Source of the DNA: an uncultured Veillonella sp.
Lineage (GTDB): Bacteria; Bacillota; Negativicutes; Veillonellales; Veillonellaceae
Assembly: GCA_959608595.1 (NCBI GenBank)
Contig: CAUHTB010000001.1
Location: 1 to 16,535, forward strand
DNA length: 16,535 nt
Reading direction: 5' to 3'
Shown: positions 1 to 7,016 of the stretch, one piece after another
Numbering within the stretch: position 1 is the first letter of the stretch
How the letters are laid out: each line of letters starts with the position of its first letter
The notes under the pieces: generated by a model
What the model saw: only the letters and a program-made list of their open reading frames with translations
Told to the model about the DNA's origin: nothing
The model's database searches: none
Translations under genes and position numbers: made by a program

Positions 1-29
1 AGTAATGTTATATAGAATTGAGGAATACC

Positions 30-1142
30 ATGAGACCTACCTATTTGACCATAAATACAAGTCTCGTTCGCGAGAACTTGCGCAAAATTAAAGATAGTTT
101 ACCGGAATGGAGCACATCCACAGCTGTTATCAAGGCCAATGGCTATGGTCACGGCAGCGTTATGATGGGCCGTATTGCCGTTGAAGAAGGGTATGAATCC
201 TTAGCCGTTGCCATTCCTGAAGAGTCAGTTCCACTTCGCAACGCAGGGATTATGGTACCAATTTATCTACTTGGCCTCACAAGACCTCAGTCCTTTGAGC
301 TCGTAGCAGATACTAATTCCATCCCAGCTGTATGCGAATCTACTGATTTAGACGCCCTCGATAAGGTAGCAGAAAATCACGATATGATTATCCGCGTTGC
401 AGTCGCCGTTGATACAGGCATGCATCGTATTGGTATCAAGCCTGAAGATGCTATTGAGTTTATCAAACGCGTTGAGTCCTACGAAAATCTTGAGGTAGAC
501 GGTTTCTTCTCTCATATGAGTAACGCCGATGCGGCGGATCAAAGCCACGCTCATGGACAGGCACAAAAATTCCATAAAATGGTCGATGAAATCCGTGCAT
601 TTAGACCTGATGCGGACTATCGCTTCTCTCTTGCCAATAGTGCTGGCTTATTATCCGTAAAAGACAGCTTATTTACCGATGCCCGTCCTGGCATTATTCA
701 ATACGGCATTATGCCATCTCTTGATGTGCCAAATCGATTAGGGTTAAAACCGGTTCTCTCCTTCCATAGCGAAGTAGTACATGTACAGCGACTAGAAGCA
801 GGTGAAGGTATCGGTTATGGTTCTACCTATGTAACACCTGAACCAATGACGATTGCTACCATTCCTGTAGGCTATGCAGATGGATACCCTCGTAGCTTAT
901 CCAACCGCGGTACAGTCCTCATTCATGGCACACGTTGTCCTGTAGTAGGCCGCATCTGTATGGACCAATTCATGGTGGCCGTTCCAGATACGATTACTGT
1001 ACAACCAGGTGACAAGGTTGTGCTCCTAGGTTCTCAAGGTCATGAAAGCATCTCTGCACTTGAGATTGCCGCCCTTGCCTCTACAATTCCTTATGAAATC
1101 TTTTGTGGTTTCTCAGAACGCGTACCTCGACAATACATATAA
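30..1142 (+). CDS. alr: Alanine racemase (PLP-dependent)
   Basis: Interconverts L- and D-alanine in the cytoplasm and supplies D-Ala for peptidoglycan. The 370-residue product has the usual length for the family. The PLP-binding lysine sits near residue 35 in AVIKANGYGHG. The C-terminal domain has the GIGYGSTY motif with the second catalytic tyrosine, and the conserved GRICMDQFMV segment. An in-frame TTG lies at 18, but the ATG at 30 is chosen because GAGGA at 20-24 is correctly spaced for it and would be inside the gene if TTG were used. The gene stands alone on this side and ends at a strong hairpin at 1184-1216. Its promoter lies left of the window or in the first bases. Family assignment is very secure. 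Confidence 0.96.
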   Translation: MRPTYLTINTSLVRENLRKIKDSLPEWSTSTAVIKANGYGHGSVMMGRIAVEEGYESLAVAIPEESVPLRNAGIMVPIYLLGLTRPQSFELVADTNSIPAVCESTDLDALDKVAENHDMIIRVAVAVDTGMHRIGIKPEDAIEFIKRVESYENLEVDGFFSHMSNADAADQSHAHGQAQKFHKMVDEIRAFRPDADYRFSLANSAGLLSVKDSLFTDARPGIIQYGIMPSLDVPNRLGLKPVLSFHSEVVHVQRLEAGEGIGYGSTYVTPEPMTIATIPVGYADGYPRSLSNRGTVLIHGTRCPVVGRICMDQFMVAVPDTITVQPGDKVVLLGSQGHESISALEIAALASTIPYEIFCGFSERVPRQYI

Positions 1143-1183
1143 AAGGCTAACTATTGTTACTAATAGTAAATGCTCCATATACC

Positions 1184-1216
1184 AAAAGCGCAGATATACA
1201 TTGTATCTGCGCTTTT
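1184..1216 (+). terminator. Intrinsic terminator after alr
   Basis: A 13-bp stem (AAAAGCGCAGATA pairing with TATCTGCGCTTTT), extended by an A-T and a G-T pair, closes a 3-base loop and ends in four T residues, 42 bases after the alr stop. The flanking A and T runs would let it work in both directions. Confidence 0.85.
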
Positions 1217-1275
1217 CCAATTTCTACTACGGATTTTTCTTATATGGTACATTTTTATATTGAATGGACATAGAA

Positions 1276-1319
1276 AAAGCCCGTAATACATGCAGCGGTC
1301 TACATGTATTACGGGCTTT
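1276..1319 (-). terminator. Strong terminator-like hairpin, best read on the minus strand
   Basis: A perfect 17-bp stem (1276-1292 with 1303-1319) closes a 10-base loop. On the minus strand it ends CGGGC followed by five T residues, so it should stop leftward transcripts coming from the gene that ends at 1625. That would leave a 3' untranslated tail of about 350 bases. On the + strand the T run is only three long. Confidence 0.75.
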
Positions 1320-1512
1320 CCTGCTCTCCTATACCTAGCGTACTGTAAAGCAGTTACGTTCTTATTGTGAGAGAGAGTATTATATACCAAGTATATAATC
1401 TTATGATTGGGAGGGAACCACAATGCATAAGGGGCCCTCTGAACGACAGACGGCATAGGAGAGAGTCAATGTTTGTCTATCCAATCCAGAGGGCTGCGTG
1501 TGTGTAATTGTT

Positions 1513-1547
1513 TATTGTGTGTGTAAGTGTATTGTGTGTGTGTAAGT
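1513..1547 (+). repeat. Imperfect tandem (TG)n-containing repeat
   Basis: Two near-identical units, TATTGTGTGTGTAAGT (1513-1528) and TATTGTGTGTGTGTAAGT (1530-1547), differ by one TG step. They lie inside a longer GT-rich stretch (about 1496-1572). Such dinucleotide runs are prone to length change. Confidence 0.6.
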
Positions 1548-1624
1548 ATATGTGTATAGTTTTGTGTGTTTAGTGTTCGTGTATTAAAAGGGTTGCTTTA
1601 CAGTAGGATAGGCTTAGGATTAGC

Positions 1625-2122
1625 TTATTTTACGGCCATACCTGTTTTAGCATCCAATGCGATGGATACAGGTTTGTTTTGTGCATCATGGAACTCTACA
1701 GTATATATAGGTTTACCATTTTGGTTCACTACAGACCAAGAGTTAATACCAGTTGCTACATTGCCAGTTTGTGCGAAGGCTGCATTAATCGCCACATGTG
1801 GAGGTAACACAGTACCAGCATCAATAGCACTAGCTTCCATGGATGCATCATATGCTTTAGGAGTACCTTCAGTTACATTACCAGTTGCCACATCTAGAGT
1901 CATGGAATGGGCACCACTAGCATTGAAACCATCTACTTCATAAATAGCAGTTTTATCGGCAGCTTTGAAGGATACTTTAGTAATCTTAGAGTCGCCATAT
2001 TTATTTTCAAATTGATCGATTAAATAGTTCGCACCAATTACGAAAATACTATTTTGATCGACTACGCCTGCTTGCTTACTTGTTGTGCTAGGTTGTGATT
2101 TTCCACTTTTAGAGTTTTTTTT
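1625..2122 (-). pseudogene. PepSY-like C-terminal half, out of frame with its N-terminal half (2062-2727)
   Basis: This is the continuation of the gene starting at 2727, in the -1 frame. Translation from the nine-A run gives about 165 residues with no stop. It begins NSKSGKSQPSTTSKQAGVVD and runs to the TAA at 1625-1627. It aligns along its length with the intact neighbour at 3242-3805: VVDQNSIFVIGANYLI matches VVDGNHAAIVGANGLL, and INSWSVVNQNGKPIYTVEF matches LNAWSVHYDKGKIVYKVSF. Each protein shows two PepSY-like repeats, each ending in a motif like LDAKTGMAV. The -1 frame meets a TAA just upstream of the A run, so the switch must happen at the run. An internal ATG at 1903 has no good ribosome site. 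It could be a disrupted gene, a phase-variable gene, or a gene expressed by slippage. Confidence 0.75.
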
Positions 2123-2727
2123 TCCTCTTTAGTAGTTTCTTTTTTGTCAGCTTTTTTATCTGCTTTTACTTCTTTAGTTTCTTTTACAGCTTTATCAGCT
2201 TTAACTGCTTTGTCAGTTTTTACTTTAGGCGCTTTGTGTGCTTGCGCTTTTTTAGTATTTTTTTCGTCTTTATTAGCTTCTACTTTTTTATCTGCTGCAC
2301 GTACTACTTTAGCTTCGCTAGGAGCTTTTGCTACCGCTGCAGTTTCAATTGTAGGAGTTGCTGCTGCTGGATTAGCTGCTGCTGGAACTACAGTGGCTTG
2401 AGCAACTGGAGCTTTTACATCTTGAGTTGCTGTTGGAACTGGTGTAGTATCTTTAGCTGCTGGTGTAGCTGGATTCACTTCAACTTTAGCTGCTGTAGGT
2501 ACTACTTTAGCTGTTGTAGGAGCTACTTCTGTTTTAGCTGCTGGAGTCACTTGAATAGTAGGAACTACTTGATGAGTAGCAGGTTCTGCGACAGGAGCTG
2601 CAGTAGCTGCTACCTCTTGAGTTACAGGAACTGGTGTGGCTTGTTCAGCTGCTGTTACTGCTACAGTAGCACCAAATACGCCAGCTACTGCTAAAGCAAT
2701 ACTGCTTTTCAAAATAGATTTTTTCAT
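2062..2727 (-). CDS. Exported Pro/Ala/Thr/Val- and Lys-rich protein (N-terminal half of a frameshifted PepSY-like protein)
   Basis: The frame as read gives 221 residues. A typical signal peptide (MKKSILKSSI then a hydrophobic stretch to about residue 26, VTAAE) is followed by a low-complexity Pro/Ala/Thr/Val-rich spacer (about 28-140). A highly basic segment follows (about 141-204) with repeats such as KADKAVKADKAV. The last 17 residues after the nine-A run are out of the ancestral frame and end at the TAG at 2062. The ATG at 2727 has AGGAGG six bases upstream. The likely role is an envelope protein whose spacer would hold a PepSY-like domain away from the membrane. Joined with 1625-2122 it would be 367 residues. 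No function is known to me. The biased composition makes homology searches with this half unreliable. Confidence 0.75.
   Translation of the reverse strand: MKKSILKSSIALAVAGVFGATVAVTAAEQATPVPVTQEVAATAAPVAEPATHQVVPTIQVTPAAKTEVAPTTAKVVPTAAKVEVNPATPAAKDTTPVPTATQDVKAPVAQATVVPAAANPAAATPTIETAAVAKAPSEAKVVRAADKKVEANKDEKNTKKAQAHKAPKVKTDKAVKADKAVKETKEVKADKKADKKETTKEEKKTLKVENHNLAQQVSKQA
2115..2123 (-). repeat. Nine-A homopolymer at the frame switch
   Basis: On the coding strand, GAGG is followed by nine A and then CTCT. Zero-frame codons are GAA AAA AAA ACT. Ten A residues (or seven) would join the two halves into one 367-residue protein. The run also contains A AAA AAA, a classical -1 slippery heptamer read by two lysine codons. 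Confidence 0.9.
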
Positions 2728-3241
2728 AATATCCTCCTTGATAATTCATACATATGCGATTTTACGCATATATATTTCAACCAACTCGGTGTCATCGTTA
2801 TAGTTCCAAAACATATATCTAGCGTGGATTGTAGATATATAGTCTGGAAACTCCCGATATATTTGAGTTCTGTCTTTTGACTGGACACATATTATCGATA
2901 ATCTATGAAATAAAAATGTAGAATTCACCGGTCTAGCTTATTTTGGGGTGAGAATAAAATGAATTTATATGTAATTTCAATGAAATTCTATAGTATTCGA
3001 TTTACAACTAAGTATTCCATGAACTAACTTCAAAAAGCCATTTTTCCCATAAATAAAGGAACAGAAGACACTCATTGTAATTCTCATAATGTAAACATCC
3101 CCTTTCATGAGCAAATGTTCACAAAAAAACTCCTTAAAACTATCCTTTTCTACAAAAAAAGATAATTTTAAGGAGTTTATTCTTATAATTAAAATAATAA
3201 ACCTTCTACTATTAAGTTATATTTACTAGTCACAGTAATGT
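2728..3241. other. Long leader/intergenic region with hairpins between the two PepSY-like genes
   Basis: No credible gene is present. Minus-strand transcription from 3242-3805 ends at the hairpin at 3121-3178. The rest is upstream of the gene starting at 2727 and contains four symmetric elements. These are a 7-bp hairpin just above its ribosome site (ATATGCG 2752-2758 with CGCATAT 2765-2771), a 9-bp hairpin at 2813-2840, a 12-bp perfect palindrome ATTATCGATAAT at 2891-2902, and a 6-3-6 inverted repeat at 2973-2987. I could not pick a convincing -35/-10 pair for the 2727 gene. These elements are operator or leader-structure candidates only. Confidence 0.5.
3121..3178 (-). terminator. Intrinsic terminator after the 3242-3805 gene
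   Basis: A 13-bp outer stem (AAACTCCTTAAAA 3127-3139 with 3166-3178) with an imperfectly paired inner part. On the minus strand it ends in seven T residues (A run 3123-3129). It lies about 65 bases past the stop codon at 3242. Confidence 0.8.
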
Positions 3242-3805
3242 TTAGTCGTCAAATTTAACAGACAACAACGTACCATTCATAGCATCAATGCGTACATCAA
3301 CCTCTTTGTCACCTTCTGTACCAAAGCTAACTTTGTATACTATTTTACCTTTATCATAGTGTACAGACCACGCATTAAGGCTTGTCGCTTTGCCTTGTGT
3401 TTGAGCATAAGCAAAGTTAACTACCGCTGCTGGCGGTAAGATTTCACGAGGATCAAAGGATTTTTTCTTTAAGGATTTATGGAAGTCACCTTCACGTTTT
3501 TCAAAGATTTGATTTGTTGCATAGATATAAGTGAGCTCATATTTGCCACTTTCATCAACACCTTCTACATCATATCTAATTTGACCACCATCCGCATCAA
3601 AAGCGATTTCAGTGATAGCTGCATTTGGATGATTTTGAATAAACGCATTCAATAAACCATTTGCACCTACAATCGCTGCATGGTTTCCATCAACAACTGC
3701 AATAGTTGGTTCTACTGCTACTAAAGGCGCCGCACTTGCATTTGGCATACCAAACACTGCTGCCAAGGCTAATACAAGGCTACCTTTTATAAATAAGGAT
3801 TTCAT
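3242..3805 (-). CDS. Exported protein with two PepSY-like repeats
   Basis: The 187-residue product starts with a signal peptide (MKSLFIKGSLVLALAAVFGM, probable cleavage after about residue 26, NASAAP). Two homologous repeats follow, about 36-105 and 120-185. Each has a beta-strand pattern around [IL]-x-Y-x-V and ends near a D-A-x-x-G-x-L motif, as in PepSY-type envelope domains. An in-frame ATG exists at 3817, but GGAGGAGCC overlies it and is ideally placed for the ATG at 3805. It resembles the C-terminal half of the frameshifted gene at 1625-2727 but lacks the long basic spacer. PepSY proteins are often envelope protease inhibitors or accessory domains; the actual role here is unknown. It is transcribed alone, with its own promoter and terminator. 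Confidence 0.8.
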   Translation of the reverse strand: MKSLFIKGSLVLALAAVFGMPNASAAPLVAVEPTIAVVDGNHAAIVGANGLLNAFIQNHPNAAITEIAFDADGGQIRYDVEGVDESGKYELTYIYATNQIFEKREGDFHKSLKKKSFDPREILPPAAVVNFAYAQTQGKATSLNAWSVHYDKGKIVYKVSFGTEGDKEVDVRIDAMNGTLLSVKFDD

Positions 3806-3837
3806 AGGCTCCTCCATCTCTCAAACAGGACCATAGT

Positions 3838-3859
3838 GTGTATATATACAATTATACAC
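3838..3859 (-). promoter_or_regulatory. Probable promoter -10 with overlapping inverted repeat for the 3242-3805 gene
   Basis: A perfect TATAAT lies on the minus strand at 3851-3856, 45 bases before the start codon. The -35 is weak (TTAATA, 18-base spacing). A 7-bp inverted repeat, GTGTATA (3838-3844) and TATACAC (3853-3859), overlaps the -10 and could be an operator. Confidence 0.45.
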
Positions 3860-3963
3860 TAAATCGATACGATTTATTAATCTTTATTTATAATATTAAT
3901 GCATAGACAACTCCCCTATGATACAATGCACGTAGAATATTTTTTACTACAAGTGAGACCATT

Positions 3964-4878
3964 ATGATTTCAATATATCCTACTATATATCACACATTTC
4001 AATGCAAAGCAGATCGATGTGAAAATACATGCTGCCAACTGTGGACCATCGATATTGACGAGACCACTGCTGAACGCTATCATGCCATGACAGGACCTCT
4101 TGGTGAAAGCTTACGACAAGCCATCACTGCCGATGACGAAGGTAGCCATTTCGTGTTTTCTAAAGAACAACCTATGTGTCCGTTACTCAATGAAAATGGC
4201 CTCTGTAAGGTGGTGCTCGAACTAGGTGAAGAAGGCCTATGCGATACATGTCACATGCATCCGCGATTTTATAAATATATTGAGGACCTCGAGCTATGTG
4301 GGGTTGGTTTATCCTGTGAAGCATCGGTAGAACTGCTAGCAGAAGACATGCAGTCTAATCAAGTAATCTTTACTATTGAAGACGATAACGGCGAATTTAG
4401 TCCTGATGAACGTTTAACTATTCAGAATATATTTGAACTATTAGCCTTTGATATAGATCCAGCACTATTTCAATATATTCCATCCCATGACGCACAGTAT
4501 TATACAAGCCTATTAGATCTATATGGTACAACAGAGCCTATCGATGAAGAATGGACTGCACAAATCAGTGCATTATCTCATGATATAGATAAACTCACTA
4601 CCTCTGTTCAAACCTATGTTGCCACTCACAATATGGCGCTATTCAACAAGGTATTCCAATACATCTTATATCGTCAAATCGATATGCTAGCAGATTATTC
4701 TTTAAAAGCCATCCTTTCCTATGCTAAAGATGGTGTGGAGTACATACTTATGACAAGTGCCCTCGAAGGCTCTCCACTTAAACAAGTGGCAAGATGGTCC
4801 CAACAAATCGAATACGACGAAGACAATGTAGAACTGCTATTACAACATTACGAAGCAACAAAAAACCTCCTAGTATAA
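3964..4878 (+). CDS. FliB-like cysteine-rich protein (flagellin lysine-N-methylase family)
   Basis: The 304-residue product has the FliB family N-terminus: C14, C19, C23 and C24 in a C-x4-C-x3-CC cluster, then MCPLL (C72), C81, a CDTCxxHPR motif (C93, C96, P100, R101), C112 and C118. The cysteine cluster resembles metal or Fe-S binding domains. Salmonella FliB methylates flagellin lysines, but nothing flagellar is near this gene and the presumed relatives are non-motile, so the substrate is open. The C-terminal two thirds is acidic and helical and I cannot assign it. The start at 3964 has only a weak GTGAG ribosome site. The gene is single and ends in a terminator whose loop contains its stop codon, facing a convergent gene. 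Confidence 0.75.
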   Translation: MISIYPTIYHTFQCKADRCENTCCQLWTIDIDETTAERYHAMTGPLGESLRQAITADDEGSHFVFSKEQPMCPLLNENGLCKVVLELGEEGLCDTCHMHPRFYKYIEDLELCGVGLSCEASVELLAEDMQSNQVIFTIEDDNGEFSPDERLTIQNIFELLAFDIDPALFQYIPSHDAQYYTSLLDLYGTTEPIDEEWTAQISALSHDIDKLTTSVQTYVATHNMALFNKVFQYILYRQIDMLADYSLKAILSYAKDGVEYILMTSALEGSPLKQVARWSQQIEYDEDNVELLLQHYEATKNLLV

Positions 4879-4891
4879 ACTAGGAGGTTTT
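4862..4891. terminator. Bidirectional terminator between convergent genes
   Basis: A perfect 13-bp stem (AAAACCTCCTAGT with its complement) closes the loop ATAA. The FliB-like stop codon TAA is in that loop. Runs of A before and T after serve both the + gene and the minus gene ending at 4899. Confidence 0.88.
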
Positions 4892-4898
4892 CATTTAG

Positions 4899-5507
4899 TT
4901 ACGCAAACAGTATGCGCATAATCCAGTTATATAAGAGATTTATAATAAATAATACCACATAAACAGCCCCTACTGTAAGAGGCTCTACTTTCATAATACG
5001 AGATAAAAGCATAACGGCCACGTAGATAACGGCACAAACATAGGCTAGTGCTAAAGGAACTAATAGGATCATCAAAAATGGCGTAATATAAATGCAAATA
5101 ATAGATACCAAAATTAATGCTAATCCCAGTGCCCCGGTATAGCCTTCCACATAAGCAGTGCCCATTAATACTTGCTTGAAATCAAACTCACGTTCTAAAA
5201 GAACGCTCAGTAATTTCCACAGTATAAAGCTACCAACAAACCAATATATACCAAGGCCTAAAATCTCTCTCAATATAGAAAATATACCATATACAGCAGG
5301 AATAAAGCCAAATAAAAAACCACCAAAGGTCATAGCCAAAGGTAACAGAACAATACCTAAAGCAAAGCCTAAAATATGAGTGGCACACCACCCGGCAAGG
5401 CCAGCTTTAATACCCTTTTCTAAGGTACCAAACCAGAAGATTTCATCTATTCCCTTCTTCGGTGAACGCACCAGCAGGGATATTTCTCGTAAAAATGTCG
5501 TATCCAT
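4899..5507 (-). CDS. YIP1-family-like membrane protein, copy 1
   Basis: A 202-residue integral membrane protein. A short cytoplasmic N-terminus has the motif RSPKKGIDEIFWFGTLEKG. About five hydrophobic helices follow (roughly 33-58, 82-103, 118-140, 142-168, 177-198). The loop FDFKQVLMGTAY before helix 3 is typical of bacterial Yip1-domain proteins. The same N-terminal motif is in the protein at 7166-7837. An upstream TTG at 5525 is in frame, but GGAG six bases ahead of the ATG at 5507 decides the start. Bacterial members of this family have no firmly known function. Confidence 0.72.
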   Translation of the reverse strand: MDTTFLREISLLVRSPKKGIDEIFWFGTLEKGIKAGLAGWCATHILGFALGIVLLPLAMTFGGFLFGFIPAVYGIFSILREILGLGIYWFVGSFILWKLLSVLLEREFDFKQVLMGTAYVEGYTGALGLALILVSIICIYITPFLMILLVPLALAYVCAVIYVAVMLLSRIMKVEPLTVGAVYVVLFIINLLYNWIMRILFA

Positions 5508-5603
5508 AACTAACTCCGCTCTCAACTATACTACAAATTTAATTATATCATAAATTCCAAGATTTAAATTATATATAATTAATTTTAATATAAATTAAAC
5601 GAT

Positions 5604-5634
5604 AAAAAAACCACAAGACTTTCATCTTGCGGTT
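5604..5634 (-). terminator. Intrinsic terminator after the 5657-6286 gene
   Basis: On the minus strand AACCGCAAGA pairs with TCTTGTGGTT (one G-U), with a short loop, and is followed by seven T residues. It lies about 23 bases past the stop at 5657. Confidence 0.82.
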
Positions 5635-5656
5635 ATACTTGATTTTATGCCTTATA

Positions 5657-6286
5657 TTATTTAACTAATGTATGTACAAAGCGGATCCATTGAGGTAATA
5701 CCGACACTGATAGCAATGCTACAACAAACATAACAATATATGTTTTAACAATTCCTAGATTAACATAGCGGCGCATGAGTTGTGCCCCAATAAAAACAGC
5801 GTAATACTGACTAAACATGGTAACAAGATAGGCCATATCGCCTACATATTTTGGCATAGATAGATAGAATAATATAAGACCCACTATATGAACCAATACC
5901 AATACTACGGTACGGAGTGCATTCGTATAGGCTAAGCCATAAATAAAGTTCCGCATTACTCCCTTATAGGTACCTGTGCCTCCTAACAATATAAGTAATC
6001 GCCAGATAACGAAAGCTCCTAGGATAATCTGAAAAATTAAAAACGATGCATTCCCGAAGGCACTCACTATATCAAAATGTGTTAATCCTGTCATCCGTTT
6101 TATGCCTAATGCGGGCGATATGGCTTTCACTATCAAAGGCAACGCATAAGTTATTACATATAATACAACGGTAGATGTTATGAGATTTAAAATAGCGCGA
6201 GCATAGGATCCATTTCTAATAATATTTTGAAAGGATTGTTCACTTAATTTCGTGAATAAATGCAATATATCCTTATACCAAGTCAT
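5657..6286 (-). CDS. YIP1-family-like membrane protein, copy 2
   Basis: 209 residues with about five membrane helices (31-55, 78-101, 121-142, 152-171, 178-198). The loop TYKGVMRNFIYGLAYTNAL matches the position of the FKQVLMGTAY loop in copy 1. The N-terminus lacks the clear P-x-x-G-I-x-E-I motif seen in copies 1 and 4. GGAG five bases before the ATG is a good ribosome site. It starts 15 bases after the stop of the gene at 6302-6985, so the two are very probably one transcript ending at the terminator at 5604-5634. Function unknown. Confidence 0.7.
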   Translation of the reverse strand: MTWYKDILHLFTKLSEQSFQNIIRNGSYARAILNLITSTVVLYVITYALPLIVKAISPALGIKRMTGLTHFDIVSAFGNASFLIFQIILGAFVIWRLLILLGGTGTYKGVMRNFIYGLAYTNALRTVVLVLVHIVGLILFYLSMPKYVGDMAYLVTMFSQYYAVFIGAQLMRRYVNLGIVKTYIVMFVVALLSVSVLPQWIRFVHTLVK

Positions 6287-6301
6287 AATGCTCCTTATCT
6301 G

Positions 6302-6985
6302 TTATCGAGTTAATGTATATAATACTTCACACAACAAAGCCACTAGAATGGCAAGCAACATAATGCTTAGGCCTTCATAAGCACTACCATCAATACAAGC
6401 CCCTGCAATACGTCCCATGGTCTGTAGTAACAATACAGTACTAAGAATGCATAATACAATCATACAAAAACCAATAATAGCTTGTAGCAGAATTGGTATG
6501 GTCGTAAGAATCAACATAATACCTGCCGTAAGAGTGATCATAGCTACTACTAATTGAGCAAAGGCCATCATATGTAAAACCCCAGTGACTACGCCGCGGA
6601 TATAGAACTTACGTTTTTGTATTATCGCATAGCCTATAACAATGCCAGACACGAGGGCCGCTTTTAAAATTACCCACGCAAACCGACCTATATTCCAAAA
6701 CTCACGCGGTTTACTTAAGTGTTCAAAAAAGACTTGTGTTTCATGTTGACCTACGGGAAGCGAAAACATTTGCCACTTCACTAATAGTGATGAGTTGCGT
6801 ATCAAAGCACGTATAGCATCTAGATATACACTTTCACCGACGATGGTAAATTGATAGCATATGAGCGTCAATACGAGCATCCAAGCAAGCTGTCCATAGG
6901 TAACATCATAGTGGTACATTCGTGGATTTTTTTCTTCAATGGGGTTTAATAAGCGATATACGAACTCTACTAAACCTGCCATCAT
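6302..6985 (-). CDS. YIP1-family-like membrane protein, copy 3
   Basis: 227 residues from the ATG at 6985. In-frame GTG codons at 6997 and 6994 lie in the ribosome site AGGTGGTG, so the ATG is preferred; the next codon is also ATG. One N-terminal helix (about 31-50) is followed by a long non-membrane segment (51-100) unlike the other copies, then four helices (102-123, 133-160, 163-190, 205-225). The loop FYIRGVVTGVLHMMAFAQ corresponds to the conserved loop of the other copies. It is the first gene of a two-gene unit with 5657-6286. A 24-bp near-perfect palindrome stands just upstream. It is the most divergent member, so the family call is tentative. Confidence 0.62.
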   Translation of the reverse strand: MMAGLVEFVYRLLNPIEEKNPRMYHYDVTYGQLAWMLVLTLICYQFTIVGESVYLDAIRALIRNSSLLVKWQMFSLPVGQHETQVFFEHLSKPREFWNIGRFAWVILKAALVSGIVIGYAIIQKRKFYIRGVVTGVLHMMAFAQLVVAMITLTAGIMLILTTIPILLQAIIGFCMIVLCILSTVLLLQTMGRIAGACIDGSAYEGLSIMLLAILVALLCEVLYTLTR

Positions 6986-7016
6986 ATCTCTCACCACCTT
7001 TTACTCAACAAGAATA

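Larger units (their letters stand above)
1217..1624. other. Non-coding stretch with GT-rich repeats and long-range inverted repeats
   Basis: No supportable gene lies here. From left to right it holds the terminator-like hairpin at 1276-1319. A 9-bp hairpin follows at 1379-1399 (ATTATATAC, loop CAA). Several separated complementary pairs are present: 1324-1332 with 1455-1463 (9 bp), 1434-1441 with 1487-1494 (8 bp), 1405-1410 with 1481-1486 (6 bp), and 1341-1352 with 1594-1605 (12 bp). The part from about 1496 to 1572 is GT-rich on the + strand. A structured RNA, a small inert mobile element, or the long 3' tail of the minus-strand gene ending at 1625 are all possible. I do not recognise an RNA family. 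Confidence 0.5.

Noticed and set aside
1160..1456. 98-codon minus-strand reading frame in the gap after alr
   Set aside because: It runs through two strong terminator hairpins and has an unnatural composition; no ribosome site.
1496..1572. CRISPR-like array in the GT-rich repeats
   Set aside because: The units are simple dinucleotide runs a few bases apart with no spacers.
1341..1605. Complete MITE with 12-bp terminal inverted repeats
   Set aside because: The flanks (TAGCG at the left, GGATA at the right) do not form a target-site duplication and no second copy is in the window.
1566..1943. 125-codon plus-strand frame antisense to the PepSY-like part
   Set aside because: The opposite strand matches the neighbouring paralogue residue by residue, so this is a shadow.
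2062..2123. Stimulatory hairpin or spaced Shine-Dalgarno for programmed ribosomal frameshifting
   Set aside because: Only a 3-bp GTG/CAC pairing is visible downstream, and the GAGG lies directly against the slippery run rather than 10-14 bases upstream, so a dedicated stimulator cannot be supported.
2236..2694. 152-codon plus-strand frame rich in Ser and Cys
   Set aside because: It is the mirror of the Ala/Pro/Lys-rich low-complexity coding strand and has no start signals.
2746..2928. 60-codon minus-strand reading frame upstream of the frameshifted gene
   Set aside because: It starts with GTG, has no ribosome site, overlaps hairpins and shows no recognisable protein features.
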